Made by a program: the position numbers and the translations under genes. Of a DNA stretch of 64,000 bases, positions 39,365-48,163 are shown one piece after another. Under the pieces are notes generated by a model. It worked only from the letters and a program-made list of their open reading frames with translations. It ran no database searches and had not been told where the DNA came from. Source of the stretch: Pseudomonadota bacterium (GTDB lineage Bacteria > Pseudomonadota > Gammaproteobacteria > Steroidobacterales > Steroidobacteraceae); assembly GCA_021792755.1 (NCBI GenBank), contig JAJYUA010000006.1:1-64000 (forward strand), written 5' to 3'. Positions within the stretch are counted from its first letter, which is position 1, and each line of letters starts with the position of its first letter.

Positions 39365-40816
39365 ATGACTCGACACCGGCTCAGCGCAGCGACTCTGTCC
39401 GAGGCCCGGCCGCAGACGGCTCGCCCGGCCTATGCCCGCGAGGCCTGCCGCGTCGGCTGGGTGCATTTCGGTCCGGGCGCTTTCCACCGCGCGCACCAAG
39501 CCTACTACGCCGAGCGGCTGCTTTGCCGCGACCCGCGCTGGGCGATCAGCGCGGTCTCGCTGCACAGCGCGGCCGCGCGCGATGCGCTCGCGCCGCAGGA
39601 CTACCTTTACTGCCTGGCCGAGCTCGCCGAGCGCCCGCGCATCCGCGTGATCGGCGCGCTGCGCGAGATTCTGCTGGCGCCGGCGGACCGGCCGGCGGTG
39701 TTTGCCCGCCTCGTCTCGGCCGACACCCGGCTCGTCACCGTGACCGTGACGGAGAAGGGATACTGCCTTGGCGGGGCCGGACAGCTCGATGTCGAGCACC
39801 CGGACATCGCGCACGATTTGCGCGCCGGCGCTGCCCCATGCAGCGTCATCGGCTTTCTCGCCGAGGGGCTGCGCCGGCGGCGCGCGCAGGGGCTGAAGCC
39901 CTTCGCGGTGATCAGTTGCGACAACCTGCCAAACAACGGTCCGACCCTGCGTTCGGCGTTGGCGGCGTTCGCGGCGCACACGGATGACCGCTTCTCCCGG
40001 TGGATCGAGAGCGAGGTCGCCTTCCCGCGCACCATGGTCGACAGCATCACGCCCGCCACCGATGCCGAGCTCATCGCTCGTGTCGCTGCTGCGAGCGGCC
40101 TCGAGGACGCCTGGCCGGTTCAGCGCGAACCGTTCACCCAGTGGGTCATCGAGGATCTGCCTGCGGTACGCGTGGCCGATTGGGCCTCGGTCGGCGTGAC
40201 GCTGACGGCTGACGTGGCAGTCTATGACCGCGCCAAGCTGCGCATCGTCAACGGGGCGCACTCGACGCTCGCCTACATCGGCCTGCTGCGCGGTCGGGCC
40301 ACCGTGGCCGAAGCGATGGCCGATGCGCCGCTCGCCGGTTTCCTCGAGCGGCTGCTGCGTGAGGACATTGCCCCGAGTCTCGGCGGCGCCGGTGCATTCG
40401 ATGTCCACGGCTCCATCGCCGCGACGCTGCAGCGCTTTCGCAATCCGAGCGTTCGTCATCAGCTGGCGCAGATTGCCTGGGATGGCTCGAAGAAGCTGCC
40501 GGTGCGGCTGATGCCGACCGTCGCCGAGGCGCTCGCAGCCGGCCGGCCGCTCGAGCGGCTCGCCGTGCCGATTGCGGCCTGGATGCGCTTCGTCATCGCT
40601 CGGGTCCGCGCCGGCGGCGTGCTGAACGATCCGGCCGCCGAGCGGTTGCTCGCGCTCGGTCGCGACTGCGACGGGGATGCGCGGCGGGACGTCGCGCGCT
40701 TTCTGACGTTGCAGGACATCTTTGCACCACCGCTGGCCGCCGCGCCGGCGCTCGTGCGCGCACTGGTCGCAGCTTACCGGGCGCTCGGCAGCGGCGGGCA
40801 GCTCGGGTGCGAATAG
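39365..40816 (+). CDS. uxuB: fructuronate reductase (mannitol dehydrogenase family)
   Basis: From ATG 39365 the product has 483 residues and belongs to the long-chain mannitol dehydrogenase family. The N-terminal NAD-binding part begins VGWVHFGPGAFHRAHQAYYA and contains VTVTEKGYC and ISCDNLPNNG. The C-terminal catalytic helix reads KLRIVNGAHSTLAYIGLL with the usual Lys-Asn-His set. UxuB reduces D-fructuronate to D-mannonate, the step after UxaC. The context (GH67, uxaC) favours fructuronate over mannitol or tagaturonate as substrate. A TTG at 39329 is in frame, but it would place the operator inside the coding region. It heads the plus arm. Confidence 0.88.
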   Translation: MTRHRLSAATLSEARPQTARPAYAREACRVGWVHFGPGAFHRAHQAYYAERLLCRDPRWAISAVSLHSAAARDALAPQDYLYCLAELAERPRIRVIGALREILLAPADRPAVFARLVSADTRLVTVTVTEKGYCLGGAGQLDVEHPDIAHDLRAGAAPCSVIGFLAEGLRRRRAQGLKPFAVISCDNLPNNGPTLRSALAAFAAHTDDRFSRWIESEVAFPRTMVDSITPATDAELIARVAAASGLEDAWPVQREPFTQWVIEDLPAVRVADWASVGVTLTADVAVYDRAKLRIVNGAHSTLAYIGLLRGRATVAEAMADAPLAGFLERLLREDIAPSLGGAGAFDVHGSIAATLQRFRNPSVRHQLAQIAWDGSKKLPVRLMPTVAEALAAGRPLERLAVPIAAWMRFVIARVRAGGVLNDPAAERLLALGRDCDGDARRDVARFLTLQDIFAPPLAAAPALVRALVAAYRALGSGGQLGCE

Positions 40817-40866
40817 AGCGTTGCTGCCGCGGCGCGCAGTGCCTCGGCGAGCGCCCGGGAGAATTC

Positions 40867-41016
40867 ATGATCTTCAACCGGGTCTCGCAGGGAACCTATC
40901 GGCAGCGCGCGTGGAAGGTCCTGCGCATCTGGAACGGGGATCAAACCGACTGGGGCCTGAATTTCACTTCCATCCCCCAGGTGCTGCACGTGCATCCGGC
41001 CACTTATCGGGCGTGA
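40867..41016 (+). pseudogene. C-terminal remnant resembling GH35/DUF5597 beta-galactosidase
   Basis: A 49-residue frame opens at ATG 40867 with GGGAG five bases before it and contains AWKVLRIWNGDQTDWGLNFT followed by SIPQVLHVHPATY. The block WNGDQTD.GLNF and the closing V-L-x-V strand are the pattern seen at the C-terminal end of GH35 beta-galactosidases with a DUF5597 domain. No catalytic part is present, so the piece looks like the tail of a deleted gene that may still be translated. It lies between uxuB and the GH31 gene. The match is from recall and should be searched. Confidence 0.5.
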
Positions 41017-41026
41017 GGAGCGGTTC

Positions 41027-43939
41027 ATGAGGCAAAGCGATCTCATTGGCGGGCGGGTCACCTTCGCTCGCGTCACGCCGTGGCTCGGCGCGTGCGCCTG
41101 CCTGCTGGCGCACGTGGCTGCGGCGGCGCGGGTCACCGGCGCGGTCGAGCGCATCGCCGATGGCATCGTCGTGACGCCGGCCTCGGGCGCCGCCAGACGG
41201 GTGCGACTGGAGGTGGTTTCGCCGCAAATCGTGCATGTGACGGCCTTCCCGGGCACGAGCCTGCGGCTGCCGAAGAGCCTGATAGCGGTGCGCACCGGCA
41301 CGACGGGCGTGCCGTTCAAGGTGCGTCAGACCCCCACGATGGTGGCGCTTGCCACGCACGATCTGATCGTGCAGGTGCGCCTCGCCAATGGCCAGGTGAT
41401 ATTCCGCAACGCCCAGGGCGGACTGATCACCCGCGAGCTGCCGGGCGGCAGCAGCTTCCGGCCGGTGAGGGTAGACGGCCGGTCGTTCTACCAGATCCGC
41501 CAGCAGTTTGCCTCGACCCCGGGCGAGGCGTTTTACGGTCTCGGCCAGCAGCAGACCGGACGCATCGATTACAAGGACCGGAGCCTGACGCTGGCCCAGC
41601 ACAACATGAGCAGCGCGGTGCCGTTCGTGGTGTCGAGCCGCAACTATGGCATTCTGTGGGACAACGATTCCATTACGCGCTTCGGCAATCCGCGGCCATG
41701 GCAGCCGCTGTCACGCGGCCTGATTCTCTTCAATGCGCAGGGCAGGCGCGGCGGACTGACCGCGCGCTACTACGTCAACGGCAAGCTGGTCCTCACGCGC
41801 ACCGAGCGCAACATCGACTATCAATATCTCACCTGGCACGACCACTATCCGCGCTCCTTCCCCAAGGCGCTGGTCGATCTGCCGCAGGTAAAGGTTGTGT
41901 GGAGCGGCAAGATCGAGGCGCGCACCAGCGGATTGCAGACCTTTACCCTCTACGGCAGCAATTCCCAGCGACTGTGGCTCGGGGGGCACAAGGTCATCGA
42001 CACGTGGCGGCAGAGCTGGAATCCCTGGTTCGACAACTTCCGCGTGCGCATGCGCGCCGGCAAGCCGCTGGCGATCCGGCTCGTCTGGAACCGCAAGGGC
42101 GGGTATATCGCATTGCTGCAGCGTCCGCCGCGCCCCAAGGCCGTGCGCGGCCGGCTGTCCCTGTACTCCGAGTTCGGCCACGCGATCGACTACTATTTCA
42201 TTGCCGGGCGTGATCTGCATCAGGTGATCGCGGGTTACCGTGACGTCACCGGCCGCGCGGTGCTGCTGCCGCGCTGGGCGTACGGCTACTGGCAGAGTCG
42301 CAACTACTACGAGACGCAGCAGCAGCTACTGAAGGTGGTCGAGACATACCGCCGGCTCGGCCTGCCGCTCGATAACATCGTGCAGGACTGGCGGTACTGG
42401 CGGCGGGACGCCTGGGGCTCGGACCGCTTCGACCGGCGGCGCTATCCGGCGCCGCGCGCCATGATCGCCAAAGTGCACGCGCTGCACGCGCACTTCATGA
42501 TCTCCGTGTGGCCGAAGTTCTACCCGCGCACGGCCAACTTCAAGCAGCTTGCCGCGCACGGCGACATCTTTCCGCTCACTTTGAAGCTCGGCATCAAGGA
42601 TTGGGTACGTCCGGGCTTCAGGTTCGGCTTCTATGATCCGTTCTCGGCCGCGGCGCGTCACCGGTATTGGAACCAGATCGAGCGCAACCTGGGGGCGCTC
42701 GGCGTGGACGCCTGGTGGTTGGATTCCGACGAGCCGGACATGGTGTCAAATGCCTCGATCGCCGAACGGGAGGCGTTCATGACGCCGACGCCGCTCGGGC
42801 CGGGCGCCGCGGTGTTCAACGCCTATGCGCTCGAGCACGTGTGCGGGGTGTACCACGGCAACCTGCGTTTTCGGCCCGATACAAGGGTCTTCATCCTGTC
42901 GCGCTCGGGATTTGCCGGGTTGCAGCGCTGCGCAGCTGCGGTCTGGAGCGGCGACACCGCATCGAGCTGGTCGGACCTGAAGGACCAGATCGCCGCCGGC
43001 ATCGGCTACTCGCTCTCCGGGCTGCCGAACTGGACGATGGACATCGGCGGCTACGAGCCTCGGCAACGCTACGTGCGCCCCGATGCGGCCAACCTCGCCG
43101 AATGGCGCGAGCTCTATACCCGCTGGTTCGAATTCGGCGCGTTCTGTCCGATCTTCCGCTCCCACGGCATGCCGCCGTTCCGAGAGATCTACAACATCTC
43201 GCCGCCGGGCACGAAGATCTACGACATCCTGGCCTCCTACGACATGCTGCGCTACCGGCTGATGCCCTACATCTATACCCTCGCGGGCGACACATGGCTG
43301 CGCAACGGCACGATCATGCAGGCTCTCGAGATGGACTTCCCGCACGACCCGCGCGTGCGCAGCATTGCCACCGAGTACATGTTCGGCCCGGCGTTTCTGC
43401 TGAGCCCGGTGTACCGCTATCGTGCGCGGCGCTGGCCGGTGTATCTGCCCACCGGTGCGCTCTGGTACGATTTCTTCACCAACCACCTGTATCGTGGCGG
43501 GCGCTCGGTGACCGTGGCGGCGCCGCTGGCGCGCGAGCCGCTGTTCGTGCGTGCCGGCTCGATCGTGCCCGTGGGGCCGGCGATTCAATACACCGGCGAG
43601 CGACCCGGCGCGCCCATGACGCTCCTGGTCTACACGGGGGCGAGCGGCGCCTTCACGCTGTACGAGGATCAGGGCACCACGCTCGGCTATCGGCATGGCC
43701 AGTACGCGCTGATTCCGTTCACCTACGATCAGGCGAGCGGCACGCTCACCATCGGCCGGCGCACCGGGAGCTATCCGGGCATGGCGCACACGCGGCAGTT
43801 CACGGTCCGCTTCATCGGCCCGGGCTCACCGGCCGGTGATGATTACGCGGCACCGGCCGATCGCCTCGTGCAGTATTCGGGTACGCCGGTGCGGGTGCGC
43901 TGCGCGGCGTGCGCACACGAAGCGGAGGGCAACACATGA
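41027..43939 (+). CDS. GH31 alpha-xylosidase with PA14 insert
   Basis: A 970-residue secreted enzyme. After the signal peptide comes the N-terminal beta domain (to about residue 230), a PA14-like insert (about 240-370, beginning GGLTARYYVNGKL and including DNFRVRMRAGKPLAIRLVW), the catalytic barrel (PRWAYGYWQSRNYYETQQQL) with nucleophile D566 in WWLDSDEP and acid/base D643 in WSGDTASSW, and C-terminal beta domains (APLAREPLFVRAGSIVP). PA14-containing GH31 proteins such as Xyl31A of Cellvibrio remove alpha-xylose from xyloglucan oligosaccharides, which is the likely role. It overlaps the GH27 gene by 4 bases (ATGA). Confidence 0.9.
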   Translation: MRQSDLIGGRVTFARVTPWLGACACLLAHVAAAARVTGAVERIADGIVVTPASGAARRVRLEVVSPQIVHVTAFPGTSLRLPKSLIAVRTGTTGVPFKVRQTPTMVALATHDLIVQVRLANGQVIFRNAQGGLITRELPGGSSFRPVRVDGRSFYQIRQQFASTPGEAFYGLGQQQTGRIDYKDRSLTLAQHNMSSAVPFVVSSRNYGILWDNDSITRFGNPRPWQPLSRGLILFNAQGRRGGLTARYYVNGKLVLTRTERNIDYQYLTWHDHYPRSFPKALVDLPQVKVVWSGKIEARTSGLQTFTLYGSNSQRLWLGGHKVIDTWRQSWNPWFDNFRVRMRAGKPLAIRLVWNRKGGYIALLQRPPRPKAVRGRLSLYSEFGHAIDYYFIAGRDLHQVIAGYRDVTGRAVLLPRWAYGYWQSRNYYETQQQLLKVVETYRRLGLPLDNIVQDWRYWRRDAWGSDRFDRRRYPAPRAMIAKVHALHAHFMISVWPKFYPRTANFKQLAAHGDIFPLTLKLGIKDWVRPGFRFGFYDPFSAAARHRYWNQIERNLGALGVDAWWLDSDEPDMVSNASIAEREAFMTPTPLGPGAAVFNAYALEHVCGVYHGNLRFRPDTRVFILSRSGFAGLQRCAAAVWSGDTASSWSDLKDQIAAGIGYSLSGLPNWTMDIGGYEPRQRYVRPDAANLAEWRELYTRWFEFGAFCPIFRSHGMPPFREIYNISPPGTKIYDILASYDMLRYRLMPYIYTLAGDTWLRNGTIMQALEMDFPHDPRVRSIATEYMFGPAFLLSPVYRYRARRWPVYLPTGALWYDFFTNHLYRGGRSVTVAAPLAREPLFVRAGSIVPVGPAIQYTGERPGAPMTLLVYTGASGAFTLYEDQGTTLGYRHGQYALIPFTYDQASGTLTIGRRTGSYPGMAHTRQFTVRFIGPGSPAGDDYAAPADRLVQYSGTPVRVRCAACAHEAEGNT

Positions 43940-45393
43940 TGCGCGCAATTACGGCCGACCGCCGGCGTGGTCGCCGCGGCGAGCGGATTGGGTGGGTCCA
44001 TAGTGCCGGGGCCGCGAGGCGTCGTGGCTGGGGTATGCCCGGATGGGCGCTGGCCGTGGCCGCGGCGGGCCTCTTGGCCTGCGGCCCGGCGCTGGCCGGC
44101 GCCCATGTGCTCGCGCGCCGGCCACCCATGGGTTGGAACAGCTGGGACGCGTACGGCAAAACCCTCACCGAGGCGCAATTTCGCGCCAACGTGCGCTGGA
44201 TGGCGAAGCATCTGCGCCGCTACGGCTGGCGCTACGCGGTGATCGATGCGGGGTGGTCCGTGTCTGGCGGCGGTGCGCGCGCAGGGGTTCTGACGATGGA
44301 TCGCTACGGTCGCTACCTGCCGGTGCCGGACCATTTCCCCTCGGCGGCCGGCGGCCGGGGGTTCGGCCCGCTCGCGCACTACGTGCACTCGCTGGGCTTG
44401 AAGTTCGGCATTCATATCATGCGCGGCATACCCAAAGAGGCGGTGAGCGCGAACCTGCCCATTGCCGGCTCGCCCTTTCACGCGCGGCAGGCGGCTGATC
44501 TGCACGCGCCGTGCTCGTGGGACCCCCACAACGATGGGGTGGCTGACAACGCCGCCGGCCAGGCGTACTACGATTCGATTGTGCGCCTCTATGCCCGTTG
44601 GCACGTCGATTTCATCAAGGTGGACTGCATCTCCAGCCGGCCGTACGCGGCGGCCGACATTCGCATGCTTGCCCAGGCGATGCGCGCCGCCGGACGGCCG
44701 ATCGTGATCAGTCTCTCGCCCGGTCCCACGCCGCTCGACAAACTGGCGCAGCTGCGCCGCGACGCCAACATGTGGCGCATCTCGAACGACGTCTGGGACC
44801 TGTGGCGCAGCACAAGCGCCTTTCCGCAGGGTGTCGCCAACCAGTTCGCGCCCCTGGCGCGCTGGGCGCCCCTTGCCCGCCCCGGGCACTGGCCGGATGC
44901 GGACATGTTCGCCATCGGTTATCTCGGGCCGCACCCCGGTCTGGGCGAGGCGCGCTGGAGCCGCCTGACCCACGCCGAGCAACGCACGTACATGACGCTG
45001 TGGTGCATCGCGCGCTCGCCGCTGATGATCGGCGCCAATCTGACGCGCATGAATCGCTGGACCCTCTCGTTGCTCGACAACCGGGCGGTGATCGCCGTCG
45101 ATCAGGACGCGACGGACGCCCATCAGGTTCTGGCCCGCCATCGGTTCGTGGTGTGGATGTCGCGTCCGCAACGCGGCGGCGGCTGGTATCTGGCGGCGTT
45201 CAATCTGGCCGGCCGGGCGCGCACCCTGAAGCTGCCGTGGCGCGCGCTGTCGTTGCCGGGGAAACGCTACCGGCTGCGTGAGCTGTGGCAGCGGCGGTCC
45301 CTCGGCTCTGCGGGCGCGCTGCGCGTGCGGCTCGCAGCGCACGGATCGCTCCTGTATCGCCTGAGACGCGTGCCAGCGGCGGCGCGGGGATGA
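43936..45393 (+). CDS. GH27 alpha-galactosidase
   Basis: The coupled ATG 43936 (GGAGGG upstream, overlapping the GH31 stop) gives 485 residues. The hydrophobic export segment then lies about 35 residues in (GWALAVAAAGLLACGPAL), so ATG 44035 is an alternative start. The barrel begins RPPMGWNSWDAYGKTLTE, the family signature. The nucleophile is D230 in IKVDCISSR and the acid/base is D285 in RISNDVWD. Substrate residues WCIARSPLMIGANLTRM and a C-terminal beta domain follow. GH27 enzymes release alpha-galactose, for example from galacto(gluco)mannan side chains; some act on beta-L-arabinopyranosides. It is co-translated with GH31. Confidence 0.9.
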   Translation: MMRAITADRRRGRRGERIGWVHSAGAARRRGWGMPGWALAVAAAGLLACGPALAGAHVLARRPPMGWNSWDAYGKTLTEAQFRANVRWMAKHLRRYGWRYAVIDAGWSVSGGGARAGVLTMDRYGRYLPVPDHFPSAAGGRGFGPLAHYVHSLGLKFGIHIMRGIPKEAVSANLPIAGSPFHARQAADLHAPCSWDPHNDGVADNAAGQAYYDSIVRLYARWHVDFIKVDCISSRPYAAADIRMLAQAMRAAGRPIVISLSPGPTPLDKLAQLRRDANMWRISNDVWDLWRSTSAFPQGVANQFAPLARWAPLARPGHWPDADMFAIGYLGPHPGLGEARWSRLTHAEQRTYMTLWCIARSPLMIGANLTRMNRWTLSLLDNRAVIAVDQDATDAHQVLARHRFVVWMSRPQRGGGWYLAAFNLAGRARTLKLPWRALSLPGKRYRLRELWQRRSLGSAGALRVRLAAHGSLLYRLRRVPAAARG

Positions 45394-45630
45394 CACTCGC
45401 AAGGTATCCACAGCGATGCGACGACAGCTCTTCGGACGGATGGCCGGCAAGGTGGCGGCAACCTCGGCACGGACGCCGCTACGCGGCCTGGGGGCGTGTC
45501 GCAGGTGCAACCGCTGGGCGATCCCGCTGCGCGGCGCTGGCAGCAGACCGGCGCAGCTTTGCAGGTCGAGCTGCCCAGGCTTGCCTGCGGGGCAGAGTAC
45601 GCGGTGGCGCTGCGGGTGCGTCTGACATGA
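45394..45630 (+). pseudogene. C-terminal remnant resembling GH29 alpha-L-fucosidase
   Basis: Immediately after the GH27 stop, the same frame continues open to TGA 45628-45630. The last part reads VSQVQPLGDPAARRWQQTGA followed by ALQVELPRLACGAEYAVALR and VRLT. A W-x-Q-T-x-x-x-L-x-V-x-LP run followed by a final A-x-x-LR strand is typical of the C-terminal beta domain of GH29 fucosidases. There is no start codon except an internal GTG (45496) and no catalytic region. It looks like the tail of a lost enzyme gene. GH95 or another sandwich-ended hydrolase would be the alternative. Confidence 0.4.
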
Positions 45631-45671
45631 TGGACGGGGCAGGTGGGGACAATTCGCATTCGAGGTGTCAG

Positions 45672-46568
45672 ATGACAGAGTCAGCGGTCGCAGAAATCTC
45701 TATCGCGCACGGCGATTATGCGCTCGAGATCTTGCCGGGGCTGGGCGGAGCGCTCGCCGGCCTGCGTTTTCGGGGAGGGGAAGTGCTGCGGCGCACCCCG
45801 CCGGGCGCCACCGAGCCGCTGGACAGCGCCGGCTTCCCGCTCATGCCGTTTGCCAACCGGATCGCACATGGCCGCTTCCGTTTCGGGGCCCGGCAGCTGC
45901 AGCTGGCGCGCAACGCACCCGGTCAGGCCCATCCGTTGCATGGCCAGAGCTGGCGCGCGCCCTGGACGGTGGAGTCTCACGATACGCACCAGGCGGTACT
46001 GGCGTTCGAGTATGCCCCGGGCGATTGGCCGTGGCCGTACCGGGCGCAACAGATGTTTACGCTGCAGAAGTGGGGTCTTGAGGTGCGGCTGACGCTCGAG
46101 AACCGCGCGAGCGAGCCGATGCCGGCCGGAATCGGCTGGCATCCCTACTTTCGCCGCACGCCCTTGACGCGCCTGCGTGCCGAAGTCGCCGGTGTGTGGC
46201 TCGCCGATGAGCAGTGCCTGCCGACCTCGCCTGCGCCGGCGCATCGGATTTTGGACTGGAGCCGAGGCGAGCGGCTGCCCGAGAAACTCATCGATCACTG
46301 TTATACGGGCTGGAGCGGCCGGGCTGACCTCGTGATACCGGAGGAGCAGCTGTGCGTACGGCTCGAGGCCGACGAGCCGCTTCGCTGGTTGCATCTCTAC
46401 GTTCCGCCCGGGGAGTCCTTCCTGTGCCTCGAGCCCGTCAGCCACATGCCCGATGCGCTCAACCGGGCGGAGGCGCCGGGGGTGAGCGGCCTGCGCGAAC
46501 TGCGGCCCGGTGAGTCGCTGACGGGTGCGATCAGGCTCGCGGTGAGTCCTCAGCCGTGCCCCGCCTGA
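45672..46568 (+). CDS. aldose 1-epimerase family protein
   Basis: From ATG 45672 (GAGGTG upstream) the product has 298 residues without a signal peptide. It shows the galactose mutarotase pattern: GGALAGLRFRG, PLMPFANRIAHGRFRF, HPLHGQSWRAPW with the catalytic His, LENRASEPMPAGIGWHPYFR with the second His, and FLCLEPVSHMPDALNR with the catalytic Glu. It interconverts the anomers of aldoses, here probably the sugars freed by the neighbouring glycosidases. It ends the plus arm and converges with the potassium-channel gene. Confidence 0.88.
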   Translation: MTESAVAEISIAHGDYALEILPGLGGALAGLRFRGGEVLRRTPPGATEPLDSAGFPLMPFANRIAHGRFRFGARQLQLARNAPGQAHPLHGQSWRAPWTVESHDTHQAVLAFEYAPGDWPWPYRAQQMFTLQKWGLEVRLTLENRASEPMPAGIGWHPYFRRTPLTRLRAEVAGVWLADEQCLPTSPAPAHRILDWSRGERLPEKLIDHCYTGWSGRADLVIPEEQLCVRLEADEPLRWLHLYVPPGESFLCLEPVSHMPDALNRAEAPGVSGLRELRPGESLTGAIRLAVSPQPCPA

Positions 46569-46616
46569 CTGGCCTGACGCGGCGGCCGCGCCGCGCGGGT
46601 CGTGAGCGCGGGGCGC

Positions 46617-47489
46617 TCAGTTGAGCGGTTCGATATCGTGGAACCGGCGGTAATCGATCTGGTCGATGCCGTCCTCGCCGCGGCTGAGGATGTCGGCAAA
46701 CGTGTGCTGCCAGCGCAGCAACTCCGGCGGGTACTCCTGGCGTGCGATCAGCGTCTGGCCGGTCGTCTCGTCTATGCCCCCGATGGTCAGGATCAGGAAC
46801 GTATTGTCGGTGCGCAGCGTCTCACTCGTCGCCCCGGCGAGCGGACTGTCGGGGGTCAGGGTGTGCATCAGCGTCCACCCGTAGAGGAACGCAGGCTGCT
46901 CGCTGCGGCGCAGCGGCAGATCGTGAATGCGGCGGATCGAGTAGCCCTCGACGGTGCGCTCGTCGCGCACCAGGCGCAATCTCGCCTGCGCCTCCATGAT
47001 CACGTTGTGCCGTTCGTTCGCCGCGCGCAGCATCAGCGTCGGCTCGCCATCGAGCGGGCGGATGACGGCGTAGCGGGCGAAGAGGATGCGGGCCGTCGGA
47101 CGGGAGAAGCGCGCAAACATCATGCCGGCGATGACCGCGAGGCTCATTACGCCGGTGAAGATCTCGACCGAGGCGACGATGTGCGCGAACATGGTCTGCG
47201 GATGCATGTCGCCGTAGCCGACGGTGGCGAGCGTCTCGACGCTGAAGAAGAAGCAGCCCCAGAACCCCGGCGGGTTGAGCTGGGCGATGCCCCCCTCGCG
47301 CAGCCAGTAAACAGCGGCAAACAGCAGATTGAACACCGTGAGGAAGGCGGCGAAGCTGGCGAACAGCCGTGGCCAGCTGATGGTCATGTAGACGTGATAC
47401 AGGTCCTGCCAGCGGCGCCGCGGCAGGCCGTGGCGCACGAAGCGGCGGCCCGTGTTGAGCGTATGAACGACCGGAGCGCTACGGGGCAC
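46617..47489 (-). CDS. inward-rectifier potassium channel, KirBac type
   Basis: GTG 47489 has AGGAG five bases upstream and gives 290 residues. An amphipathic slide helix (RRWQDLYHVYMTISWPRLFA) leads into the outer membrane helix, a pore helix and the selectivity filter ETLATVGYGDMHP, the inner helix (IVASVEIFTGVMSLAVIAGM), and the cytoplasmic immunoglobulin-like Kir domain (NVIMEAQARLRLVRDERTVE; WTLMHTLTPDSPLAG; DNTFLILTIGG). KirBac channels let potassium cross the inner membrane. There is no link to the sugar genes on either side. A long inverted repeat lies about 240 bases upstream. Confidence 0.92.
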   Translation of the reverse strand: MPRSAPVVHTLNTGRRFVRHGLPRRRWQDLYHVYMTISWPRLFASFAAFLTVFNLLFAAVYWLREGGIAQLNPPGFWGCFFFSVETLATVGYGDMHPQTMFAHIVASVEIFTGVMSLAVIAGMMFARFSRPTARILFARYAVIRPLDGEPTLMLRAANERHNVIMEAQARLRLVRDERTVEGYSIRRIHDLPLRRSEQPAFLYGWTLMHTLTPDSPLAGATSETLRTDNTFLILTIGGIDETTGQTLIARQEYPPELLRWQHTFADILSRGEDGIDQIDYRRFHDIEPLN

Positions 47490-47726
47490 GGGGGCTCCTG
47501 CACGGCGGATGACTGTCGGCCCGCGAAGGGTAGTCAAGCCGCTGCGGCCGTTCAAGCGCCGGCGGCGGTTTCGGTGCGTGTCGCTCGAGTGACAGCCCGG
47601 CGGGACGGCGGGGGAGGCCGCGGCTTCGCCCGCCGATGGCCGGCCGTCATCCTCAGCGGGGTGGCTGGCAGGGGCACGGCGCCGCGCTCGTCCCCGGCGC
47701 GGCTTCCGCTAGGGAAGGGGTTGCCG

Positions 47727-47753
47727 CTGGTTACCCTATCATGGGATAACCAG
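47727..47753. repeat. 27-base near-perfect inverted repeat
   Basis: Perfect 7-base arms CTGGTTA and TAACCAG enclose an inner part that pairs almost completely (CC with GG, AT with AT), with one C:A mismatch, one G:T pair and a single central base. No T run follows on either strand, so a protein-binding site is more likely than a terminator. It lies upstream of the channel gene. Confidence 0.6.
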
Positions 47754-48007
47754 CCGGCGACATCGAGGCCGGCGGCTTCGACGACCGTCGCCCCAGCGAC
47801 GTCGACTGCCGGTCGTGCGTGTTCCGGGCCTCCCCGCAGGGCCCCTCCATAGCCCGCCGGAAAGCCGCACGGCAACCGCTTGCACCCGCTAGGACATCTC
47901 GCCTCGGTCTGCAGTGTCACCGAGAAATCCTACCGGCACTGTTGGCACCAAAATCAGCGGGACCGCCGTTCTGCGCTGATTCGTCCAAAAAAGGGGGACG
48001 TGACAAA

Positions 48008-48024
48008 GCCCCGCTGATCGGGGC
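48008..48024 (-). terminator. candidate terminator of the GH3 gene
   Basis: On the minus strand GCCCCG, loop ATCAG, CGGGGC is followed by TTTGTC and shortly after by a run of six T. It stands about 140 bases after the GH3 stop. The U tract is weak. Confidence 0.4.
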
Positions 48025-48163
48025 GTCGCGCCCGCGCGGCGGGTCACGAGCGCTGCCGGATGACCGAGCGAACCGGCCGCGCCGCGAATCGAGCCCTGCC
48101 GCAGAACTCCGCCGGGGGCTTGGCCACGAGTGCCGCTCGTCGTGTGGACCGAAGCGACGGCTG

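Larger units (their letters stand above)
47490..48163. other. 670-base intergenic region with two inverted repeats
   Basis: It lies between the GH3 gene and the channel gene, both on the minus strand. Frames crossing it are low-complexity. Supported elements are the long inverted repeat at 47727-47753 and the terminator-like hairpin at 48008-48024. The size leaves room for a lost gene. Confidence 0.45.
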
